The notes under the pieces are model-generated. The model made no database searches and had not been told where the DNA came from. It was given only the letters and a program-made list of their open reading frames with translations. A DNA stretch of 64,000 nt from Acidobacteriota bacterium (GTDB lineage: Bacteria; Acidobacteriota; Terriglobia; Terriglobales; Acidobacteriaceae). The stretch covers positions 1 through 64,000 of the forward strand of contig JAJZAL010000005.1 of the NCBI GenBank assembly GCA_021799405.1, in the 5' to 3' direction. A program made the translations under genes and the position numbers. Below are positions 46,182-53,534 of the stretch, piece by piece (the first letter of the stretch is position 1; each line of letters opens with the position of its first letter).

Positions 46182-46862
46182 ATGTTTCTTTCTCATATCA
46201 CGTCCCTTCAGGCATCTGTTTTCAGCTCGCTTGCCATCCTCAGCCTCCTGCTCACCTTCGTCATGCTCGGCTCACACTGGCTGCGTAATTACGTCTACGC
46301 ATTCGCGGTGCAGTCCTGGCTCATTGCGATTCTCTCAGCATGCGTCGCCTATTTTGGAGGATTCCCGGAACTGTATATGATCGCCGTCATGACCGCCCTT
46401 TTTCGTGGTCTCGTCCTACCCTACCTGCTCATCCGAATCGTAGACAGGCTCAATGTCAAACGGGAGATTCACACCGTTCTTCAATCCAGCTCCAGCATGG
46501 TGCTCGGCGCACTGGCTGTCATGTTCGCCTATGTGATTGCAAACCACATCAACCAGGAAATGCTGCCCGCGGCCCACATCGTCGTTCTCGCGCTTACCGT
46601 CATGCTTTCCATGAAGCTGCTCGGATTTCTCATGCTCTCTGTGCGCGACGAAGCCATCAGTCAGATCCTCGGGCTGCTTGTTCTTGAAAATGGAATCTTC
46701 CTCGGATCGCAGATTCTGGTTCCCGGTATGCCGCTTCTCATCGAGATCGTTATCCTCTTCGATCTACTGATCGTTGTTGCATGCTTCGGCATGCTGGTGC
46801 GCTACCTGGTCGTGCACGCAGGCACCACCAGCAGTCGTCAACTCAACCGGTTGGTAGGCTGA
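46182..46862 (+). CDS. Ehr complex membrane subunit, HyfE-like
   Basis: A 226-residue protein with about six to seven membrane helices and hydrophobic loops, matching HyfE (equivalent to NuoK plus part of NuoJ-like helices in formate hydrogenlyase-2 style complexes). Landmarks include ELYMIAVMTALFRGLVLPYLL and DEAISQILGLLVLENGIFLG, with a membrane-embedded Glu in GLLVLENG that parallels the NuoK proton-path Glu. It starts immediately after the upstream stop (TAA then ATG) and overlaps the next start by one nucleotide (TGATG), so subunit stoichiometry is probably set by coupled translation. Confidence 0.88.
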   Translation: MFLSHITSLQASVFSSLAILSLLLTFVMLGSHWLRNYVYAFAVQSWLIAILSACVAYFGGFPELYMIAVMTALFRGLVLPYLLIRIVDRLNVKREIHTVLQSSSSMVLGALAVMFAYVIANHINQEMLPAAHIVVLALTVMLSMKLLGFLMLSVRDEAISQILGLLVLENGIFLGSQILVPGMPLLIEIVILFDLLIVVACFGMLVRYLVVHAGTTSSRQLNRLVG

Positions 46863-48328
46863 TGACCATTCCCGCATTGCTGCTGCTCATCATGCTCGCC
46901 GCGCCAACCGTGACGGTCATCCTATCGCTCGCCCTGCGATACCCCCGTCTCGCCGAATATAGCAACCTCGCGGCGGCCATCATCAACTTCATCCTCAGCT
47001 TTCCCCTACTTGTCCTGGCTCTGCGCGGACCCATGGTCTTCGCCCACGGCTATGTCCTGCTCGATCTGCTCGGCGCATGGGTCATCCTCTGTGTCACAAT
47101 CGTCTACTTGCTGTCTTCCATCTACGCCATCGGTTACATGAGACTGCTGGATGAAGAGGAACGCCTCCCGCTCTTTTATGCCCTCTTCTCCGGCTTTGCG
47201 CTCACCATGCTCTTGGCCTGTGTCATGAATAGTGCGGGCGTCTACTGGATCGCCATTGAACTCACCACCTTGGTCAGCACCTTCCTGGTAAGATTCGAAC
47301 GGGCTGCCGAAGGCACTGAAGCCGCATGGAAGTACATCATGGTCGTTTCAGCCGGCCTCGCCCTTGCTCTTCTCGGAACTTCCTTCTTTTACTGGGGCGG
47401 CTCTTCCGTGCTGGGACAAACCTACGCCATGACCTGGGCCAACCTCCTTCATTGCGCGCCCTCTGTCTACCCTCCTCTCGAACTCGTTGCGTTTCTCCTC
47501 GTCCTCGTCGGTTATGGAACCAAGGCCGGTCTGGCCCCCATGCACACCTGGCTTCCGGATGCCCACAGTGAATCCCCCGCTCCCGTTTCGGCCATGCTTT
47601 CCGGCGCGCTCCTCAATACCGCCATCCTTGGCATTGCACGCTATCTCGGCGTCGTCAACAAAACGGCAATCGGCTACATGGCCCACCTGGCAGTGGTATG
47701 CTTTGGCATTTTCTCGTTCGTCATCGCTGCCCTCTTCATCGTCCGGCAACGAGGAGTCAAACGCCTCATGGCCTATTCCAGCGTCGAACACATCGGAGTT
47801 CAGGCTCTCGGGCTGGGCTTCGGCGGCGTCTATGGGGTTGCCGGCGCCCTCTACCATATGCTCAATCACTCTCTCAATAAATCCCTCATGTTCTTTGGGG
47901 CAGGCAATGCCATGCGCGCCTACGGAACCAAGGAGATTCCTGAAATCAGGGGTGTACTCAAGACTTTTCCCGTCACCGGAACCCTGTGGCTCCTGGGCGC
48001 CGTGGGTATCGCCGGCGCGCCGCCCTTCGCGCTCTTCCTCAGCGAATTCACCATCCTGCGCGCTGGCATTGCCGGCCCCTACCGTTGGGCGGCATTGCTG
48101 TTCATCATCTTTCTGATTGTCATCTTCATCGGATTCCTGTCTCACTTCCGCGACATGTGCTTTGCCGGGGACGTCACACCCGCCGTGCATATCTCTGGCA
48201 TGTTCTGGCGCAGCCTGCCCATGTGGCTGACATTTGCTCCGCTTCTCATTCTTGGACTTTGGTGGCCTCATGAACTCTGGTCAATCTTTACAGAAATCTC
48301 CGCAACCATGTTTGGAGGATCAAGATGA
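46862..48328 (+). CDS. Ehr complex antiporter-like subunit, HyfF/NuoN-type
   Basis: A 488-residue Mrp/NuoLMN-type protein with about 14 membrane helices. The ATG at 46862 overlaps the preceding stop. Signatures are WIAIELTTLVSTFLVRFE (helix-5 Glu), KAGLAPMHTWLPDAHSESP (helix-7 Lys with broken-helix loop), GVKRLMAYSSVEHIG and HMLNHSLNKSLMFF (helix-12 Lys). These are the proton-channel residues shared with complex I antiporter subunits and are all present, so proton or Na+ translocation is plausible. It overlaps the large-subunit gene by 4 nt (ATGA). Confidence 0.92.
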   Translation: MTIPALLLLIMLAAPTVTVILSLALRYPRLAEYSNLAAAIINFILSFPLLVLALRGPMVFAHGYVLLDLLGAWVILCVTIVYLLSSIYAIGYMRLLDEEERLPLFYALFSGFALTMLLACVMNSAGVYWIAIELTTLVSTFLVRFERAAEGTEAAWKYIMVVSAGLALALLGTSFFYWGGSSVLGQTYAMTWANLLHCAPSVYPPLELVAFLLVLVGYGTKAGLAPMHTWLPDAHSESPAPVSAMLSGALLNTAILGIARYLGVVNKTAIGYMAHLAVVCFGIFSFVIAALFIVRQRGVKRLMAYSSVEHIGVQALGLGFGGVYGVAGALYHMLNHSLNKSLMFFGAGNAMRAYGTKEIPEIRGVLKTFPVTGTLWLLGAVGIAGAPPFALFLSEFTILRAGIAGPYRWAALLFIIFLIVIFIGFLSHFRDMCFAGDVTPAVHISGMFWRSLPMWLTFAPLLILGLWWPHELWSIFTEISATMFGGSR

Positions 48329-49854
48329 CCGATGCGAGCCGGAACACTCCTTCGCATGGCATGCAAGGCACCGTCCAACGTCTCGTCTGGCCGCATTCCG
48401 TTCCGCAAGCTTGCGAAGAGCTTATACAGGCGGGGGCCCGTCTGCAGATGGCCTATGCATGGTTCCCCCGCCCCGGTGACGCACCGGAAGTCCTCTATCT
48501 CGCAGATAAAGGCCCCCATCAGCCCTTTGAAATCCTGCGCTGTACACTGCCGCAGGATCAGCAGGAATTACCCTCCATGGCTCCCCGCATTCCATTGCTC
48601 GGATGGTACGAGCGCGAAATGCACGAGCTGTGCGGAATCCATTTCAAAGGTCATCCTGAACCGCGCCCGCTCGTTCTCCACGAAGGCTCCCAGCCTCCGT
48701 TTCCGCCCTTGGATCCGCGATACGAACCCACCGAGCCCATGCCCTATACCGAATCCCCATGGGATCTTCCGCCCCTCGAAGGCGGTGACGTTCAGATTCT
48801 TCCCTTCGGCCCCGTTCGCGCCGATGTTCTCGAATCGGCCCAGATTCTCTTCTATTACATTGGCGAAGCGATCCTGCACTGTCATCCCCGCCTCTTTTTC
48901 AAGCATCGCGGCATGGAAAAGCGCTTCGAAGGTCTCACACCACAAATGGGCGCATTGATGGCCGAACGCATCTCCGGCGTTGACAGCATCGCGCACACGC
49001 TTGCTTTTTGCCAGGCCGTCGAATCCGCCTGCGCCTGCTCCGTTCCACCGCGCGCCTTGTACCTCAGAACCATCCTTGCCGAACTGGAGCGGCTCTACAA
49101 TCACCTCTACTACCTGGGCCATCTTTGCCATACCACCACGCTCAAAGTCGGGGAAGCCCAGGGAAAGCTGCTCTCAGAACAGTGCAAACAGATCAATGGC
49201 CTGTTCACCGGCAGTCGATTCCTTCGTGCGCTCATCACTCCCGGCGGACTGCGCCGCGACCTCGACGTCTCCTCCCTTCCATCGAAACTGCACGCTCTCG
49301 AACCCGAGATCGATCGCTATATGGAACTACTCGAACAAACCAACAGCCATCTCGACCGCCTCATCACCACAGGTCATCTGCCAGCGCAAATTGCATACGA
49401 CCAGGGCGCCACAGGTCCCATCAAGCGCGCCTCCGGCATCACACACGACTTGCGTTCTGATCACCCCTACGCCGCATACGCCGAGCTCCCCATGGAAATA
49501 CCCGTCAGAAGCGAAGGAGACGCACATGCCCGCGTCCAGATTCGCATACAGGAGATTCGTAACAGTCTCGCGCTCATTTTCACCGCCGTCGACCGCCTTC
49601 CCACAGGACCCGTCATTTCTCCACTGGATCCCGTTCCCTCCGCAGAGGGTCTGGGCTGGTGCGAAGGCACACGCGGCTCCATCTACTACTGCGTGCACTT
49701 CGACCCGCAGGGGCGCTTCGCGCGGGTCAAGATCAAGTCCTCGTCATTTTCCAATTGGCGCGTCTTCCCCTTCACCGTGCACGACACCAACATGATGGAT
49801 TACGCCATCAACGAAGCCAGCTTCGGTCTCACCATGGCGGGCTGCGACCGATAA
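48325..49854 (+). CDS. Ehr complex large subunit, HyfG/NuoCD-like, without Ni-binding cysteines
   Basis: A 509-residue fusion of a NuoC-like domain (about 1-140; WYEREMHELCGIHFKGHP) and a NuoD/hydrogenase-large-subunit domain. In [NiFe] group-4 enzymes the Ni site uses two CxxC motifs. Here the first (VCGIC in HycE) reads ISGVD at 216-220, so both Cys are Ser217 and Asp220. The second (DPCYSC) aligns with the C-terminal TMAGCDR, giving Thr503 and Gly506. All four ligands are therefore absent, while surrounding family sequence is intact (KHRGMEKRFEGL, AILAELERLYNHLYYLGH-like helix, ASGITHDLRSDHPY). It should not be annotated as a hydrogenase; it fits the Ehr (energy-converting hydrogenase-related) class. 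The electron partner is unknown. Confidence 0.92.
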   Translation: MTDASRNTPSHGMQGTVQRLVWPHSVPQACEELIQAGARLQMAYAWFPRPGDAPEVLYLADKGPHQPFEILRCTLPQDQQELPSMAPRIPLLGWYEREMHELCGIHFKGHPEPRPLVLHEGSQPPFPPLDPRYEPTEPMPYTESPWDLPPLEGGDVQILPFGPVRADVLESAQILFYYIGEAILHCHPRLFFKHRGMEKRFEGLTPQMGALMAERISGVDSIAHTLAFCQAVESACACSVPPRALYLRTILAELERLYNHLYYLGHLCHTTTLKVGEAQGKLLSEQCKQINGLFTGSRFLRALITPGGLRRDLDVSSLPSKLHALEPEIDRYMELLEQTNSHLDRLITTGHLPAQIAYDQGATGPIKRASGITHDLRSDHPYAAYAELPMEIPVRSEGDAHARVQIRIQEIRNSLALIFTAVDRLPTGPVISPLDPVPSAEGLGWCEGTRGSIYYCVHFDPQGRFARVKIKSSSFSNWRVFPFTVHDTNMMDYAINEASFGLTMAGCDR

Positions 49855-49868
49855 AGGAAGTTGACATT

Positions 49869-50663
49869 ATGCCATTGTGGACGCTCTTTGGACTGAATCG
49901 CGGACTGGCCACCACACCGTGGCCCAACAAAGCCGATGCTTCCATGCAGCCCGGCGTACTCGGCCTGCCCCAGTACCATCCGGAGCAATGCAGGGAAGAC
50001 TGCCGCGACTGCGCCGATGCCTGCCTGCCGAAGGCCATCACCATTGCAGACCGCAATCTTCATCTCGATTACGGCAAATGCATCGGCTGCCAGCTTTGCA
50101 CCGAAGCCTGCCCCAGCCAGGCCATGACTCCGTCCAACAACTGGGCCTTCGGCGTCCGCGACCGCAAGGATCTGGAGTGGACAGACGCACTCAACTCTCC
50201 CCTTGCGCGGGAATTGAAAAACGGTATCCTCAAGCACTTCAAACGCAGCCTGCACATTCGTCACGTCGATGCCGGATCCTGCAATGGATGCGAATCGGAA
50301 CTGCAGGCCCTGAACAATCCCTTCTACAACCTCCACCGGCTCGGTATCTTCTTCACGCCCTCTCCTCGATTCGCGGATCTCCTTCTTGTCACTGGTTCGG
50401 TTACATATGCCATGCGTGGTCCGCTCCTCGAAACCTGGAACGCTATGCCCGAACCCCGCTGGGTCATGGCCACCGGCACTTGCGCCGTCTCCGGCGGCAT
50501 CACAGGCGGCGGATACAGTTGCGCTCATGGCCTCGAAGGCATTCTCCCGGTAGACGTCTATCTGCCCGGATGCCCGCCCAATCCCGCCGCCATCATTCAG
50601 GCGCTGCTCCTCTTGCTCGACCGCACCGGACAGAAAGTCCACGGAGGCCGCTATGCAAGTTGA
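49869..50663 (+). CDS. Ehr complex ferredoxin-NuoB fusion, HyfH+HyfI-like
   Basis: A 264-residue fused electron-transfer subunit. ATG 49869 follows AAGGAAG; the longer frame upstream is antisense-like within the large-subunit gene. Residues ~38-85 bind two [4Fe-4S] clusters: CREDCRDCADACLP (C41, C45, C48, C52, an unusual Cx3C first spacing) and CIGCQLCTEACP (C71, C74, C77, C81). Residues ~125-250 match NuoB/HyfI with all four proximal-cluster cysteines: C138 and C141 (SCNGCE), C205 (TCAVSGG), C235 (PGCPPNP). So a three-cluster wire is preserved although the adjacent large subunit has lost its metal site. It overlaps the next gene by 11 nt. Confidence 0.92.
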   Translation: MPLWTLFGLNRGLATTPWPNKADASMQPGVLGLPQYHPEQCREDCRDCADACLPKAITIADRNLHLDYGKCIGCQLCTEACPSQAMTPSNNWAFGVRDRKDLEWTDALNSPLARELKNGILKHFKRSLHIRHVDAGSCNGCESELQALNNPFYNLHRLGIFFTPSPRFADLLLVTGSVTYAMRGPLLETWNAMPEPRWVMATGTCAVSGGITGGGYSCAHGLEGILPVDVYLPGCPPNPAAIIQALLLLLDRTGQKVHGGRYAS

Positions 50664-52647
50664 TCTCCTCCGCATTACGGCGCTGGTCTGGATACTCTCC
50701 GCCATCATTGCACTCTGGGATCCTCGCGCCATCCTTGCCCGTATCGGCATCTCCCTTGGCTGCCTCACCGGCATCGCCGCCGCCCTCCAGGGCATGATCT
50801 TCACCTCCCCGAGACTGTCACTCGGGGTGCATCTAGGCGACACTGCCGTTACGTTCCACCTCAACACCGCCGCCTCATGGCTGTTGTTTTTCGGCCTTAT
50901 TCCTACCTTCTTCGCGGCTGCGCTGCGCAGTGGAAAATCAACCGACTGGCCCGCGAAGCGCTGGTTCGCCGCCCTGGCCTTCACGCTCCTGGGTGCGCTC
51001 GGCGTACTCGGCCTGCAGGACGCCATCTCATTCCTCGTCGCATGGGAGGTCATGAGCGTCGGTGGAGCAGCCATGATTCTGAGCGAAAATGCGTCTTCCT
51101 CATCTGGCAAGTCCACCATGTTCATGCTGGCGTTGCTGGAAGTCGGCGCAGTCGCCCTGCTCCTCTCCTTCCTCCTGATCGCCACTCGCACCGGTTCCTG
51201 CGATTTCGCCACTTTCACCCTCGTGCCCTCAGCTTCCACTCCCCTCACGCTGCTGCTGGCATTGCTCCTGCTGATCGGCTTTGGGGCTAAACTCGGCGTC
51301 TTGCCGTTCTATGAATGGTTTCCCGCAGCTTATGGTTCCAGCACCGGAGCAACCGGCCTGGTCTTCTCCGGCATTGTCCTCAATGCAGCTTTCTTCGCCC
51401 TCGCGCGTGGCATCCTGGGCTGGCTCCCACACCTCGGCTTCTGGGCAATGACCGCTGCGGGAATCATCGTCCTCGCAGGCGTCCTCAGCGCGATCCTCGC
51501 CATCTTCATTGCATTTCAGGAAGAAGACTGGCGGCGCATGCTCTCGCTCTCCTCTGCCGAAAATGCATGCATCTCCGTAGCCCTTCTTGGCATGTCATGG
51601 CTGCTGCTCACCGCAGGTCTTCCACAACTGGCAGCTATGGCCTGGATCGTCAGCCTGCTCCATCTTGCCGGCCATAGCCTCGCCAAAGGCTCGCTGTTCC
51701 TCACCGCCGACGGCGTATCCTACGTCACCGGCAGTTACGATATTCGCCAATCGGGCATTCTCCGCAATCACTCTGTCGTCTTCGGCATTGGAGCGCTCTT
51801 TGCCGCAATGAACCTTGCCGCGCTTCCGCCCCAGGCCGGATTCGTCAGTGAATGGTACGTCTTTCAAACGCTCTTTCGCGGAATGCAAGTCAGCGCTCTC
51901 CCCGCCCGACTCACACTTGCCATCTCCGCTGCCGGCATCGCCCTCGTCGCCGCTGTCGCTCTCGCAACCTTCGCAAAACTCTTCGGCGTCGGCCTGCTCG
52001 GCAATCACCACGAGCACAGCCGCCACCTTTCTTCCGCCCGTTGCTTCAGCATCTTTACCCTCGGCGTCCTGATCCTGGCGCTGGCCGTGGGCATGCCTTG
52101 GTGGATCCACGCACTCGCTGCCGGAAGCTCGCGGCTTTTCGGCATCAATGCCACCGCCAGCATGCAAAAGGGGTGGCTGCTCGTCCCACTCAGCAGTTCC
52201 TTTGCATTCATTTCTCCCACCAAGATGATCATCGCCGGACCATTGCTCGCGCTTTTACCCATCGGGCTCTTTCTCGTCAGCCGCCGCACCCTCCGATTCC
52301 GCCGTGTGCCCATCTGGTCTGGCGGCCGACGCGAAGACACGCGCCAAATCGCAACCACTTCGCTCGCCTTCTCCAATGCGTTGCGCACTTTCTATGGCTT
52401 CATTTACGGGCCAACTCACAACCTCGAACGCGAATACGACCACGGCCCCTATTTTGTAAAACGCCTCATCTTTAATCAGGAAGTCGCGCCCATTTTCGGC
52501 CCGGGGCTGTTTTCGCCCATCGCAAAAGCCGTTCGCCGAATTGCGGAAACTGTCAGCCGTCTCCAATCCGGCTACCTCAATTTCTACAACGCCCTCATCG
52601 GCATCCTTCTCGTCCTCATCCTTGCTCTGGCGCTGTTCTACCGATAA
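50653..52647 (+). CDS. Ehr complex antiporter-like subunit, HyfB/NuoL-type
   Basis: A 664-residue antiporter-like membrane subunit with about 14-16 helices. Signatures are FLVAWEVMSVGGAAMIL (helix-5 Glu), FGAKLGVLPFYEWFPAAYGS (helix-7 Lys), WRRMLSLSSAENACIS, HLAGHSLAKGSLFL (helix-12 Lys) and PPQAGFVSEWYVFQ. The C-terminal ~130 residues form the extension typical of HyfB (YDHGPYFVKRLIFNQEVAP, then a terminal helix). The proton-path residues are conserved. It is the last gene of the operon and starts inside the ferredoxin-NuoB gene. With the HyfF-like subunit it gives two ion-translocating modules, as in formate hydrogenlyase-2. Confidence 0.92.
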   Translation: MQVDLLRITALVWILSAIIALWDPRAILARIGISLGCLTGIAAALQGMIFTSPRLSLGVHLGDTAVTFHLNTAASWLLFFGLIPTFFAAALRSGKSTDWPAKRWFAALAFTLLGALGVLGLQDAISFLVAWEVMSVGGAAMILSENASSSSGKSTMFMLALLEVGAVALLLSFLLIATRTGSCDFATFTLVPSASTPLTLLLALLLLIGFGAKLGVLPFYEWFPAAYGSSTGATGLVFSGIVLNAAFFALARGILGWLPHLGFWAMTAAGIIVLAGVLSAILAIFIAFQEEDWRRMLSLSSAENACISVALLGMSWLLLTAGLPQLAAMAWIVSLLHLAGHSLAKGSLFLTADGVSYVTGSYDIRQSGILRNHSVVFGIGALFAAMNLAALPPQAGFVSEWYVFQTLFRGMQVSALPARLTLAISAAGIALVAAVALATFAKLFGVGLLGNHHEHSRHLSSARCFSIFTLGVLILALAVGMPWWIHALAAGSSRLFGINATASMQKGWLLVPLSSSFAFISPTKMIIAGPLLALLPIGLFLVSRRTLRFRRVPIWSGGRREDTRQIATTSLAFSNALRTFYGFIYGPTHNLEREYDHGPYFVKRLIFNQEVAPIFGPGLFSPIAKAVRRIAETVSRLQSGYLNFYNALIGILLVLILALALFYR

Positions 52648-53447
52648 ACGCGTGTCCGTCTCATCCGCCTGCTCGAAATCTCCCTCTCTGCTGTTCTCCG
52701 AAAATCCGGTTGTATAGATCCCCTCTCGCCTTCCGCCGACTTCCCGGTGTCTCCGGTTATACGGCTTCCCTGCTCCGGCGATTTCGCGCCGGGGCGAGGA
52801 GGGTCTCTCCAGTTGCTCAACATCACCTTGTCACCGTGCTGTCCCTACCAACCCCGCCGAAGTGACTGGCCGCATCAGTCCATACGACACGCCATGCTGC
52901 CTTCGCCCGAAAAGTGAGGGCTCGGCCTTCGGATTTCAGTACTTTCGAGGCCATATGAGTTTACTTGCGTTACGGCCCGGTGACTCGCTCACCATCCTTG
53001 ACGATGGCTTTGTCAATAGGCTTCAGGATCGTCAGTTTCCTTCCTTCCTGCTATTCAAGCTACGGGGCTTTGGACTTTTACCCCGGTGGGACTCTCACCC
53101 ACTGGTTGATGCCGGCCTTCACTGGACGCACACTTTTCATTACCTATCGGAATGTGATCTCCAAATTCGGCTCCGGAGTCGGCCCGGCCGGTATTCCGAA
53201 AGGGGTCCATCAAACGCCGTTTGCGGCGGCCCTTGCGGAACAGATCAGGCCTTGAGAGTTGAAGGCAATGCGTTCCGAAAGGGTATCGCACCAAAGAAGC
53301 GCAAACCGCTGAAAACAAGCGCTGCCAAAAAGGGACGAGCGAGTGCTCCGAAAGGAGTGGGTTTTATTACACGTTCCACACAACTCATTCACTGATGTTC
53401 AGAACCGAACCCGCTTGAAGCTATACACGATGCCGACGCTGGACAGT
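52648..53447. other. 800-nt region of unclear nature
   Basis: Several mutually overlapping open frames (for example 52862-53395 and 52965-53255, plus strand) encode Arg/Pro/Ser-rich translations that resemble the spurious proteins often called in repeated non-coding elements. No domain, ribosome site or intact gene is convincing. A GC hairpin, CCGGCG-N6-CGCCGG, lies at 52775-52792 about 130 nt after the Ehr operon. Confidence 0.35.
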
Positions 53448-53499
53448 AAAAAGGGGATGCCCCATCTGGCCGCTGCGCTCGGTTGGAGCACAGCGGCCA
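53448..53499 (-). terminator. strong terminator downstream of the YVTN-repeat gene
   Basis: Starting 36 nt after the stop codon, a 14-bp stem (minus strand TGGCCGCTGTGCTC with GAGCGCAGCGGCCA, one T-G wobble, 5-nt loop; 53467-53499) is followed by a small GGGG-CAT-CCCC hairpin and five U residues (53463-53448). This tandem structure is a good intrinsic terminator. Confidence 0.75.
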
Positions 53500-53534
53500 A
53501 GGATCTTTATTGCCGCTTGCGGTTGCCGGCTCTC

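Noticed and set aside
49800..51248. 482-codon minus-strand open frame across the Ehr genes
   Set aside because: Antisense to three well-supported subunit genes and without family signature.
45225..52647. Annotation as formate hydrogenlyase or [NiFe] hydrogenase
   Set aside because: No Ni-ligand cysteines in the large subunit, no formate dehydrogenase gene and no hydrogenase maturation genes in the window.
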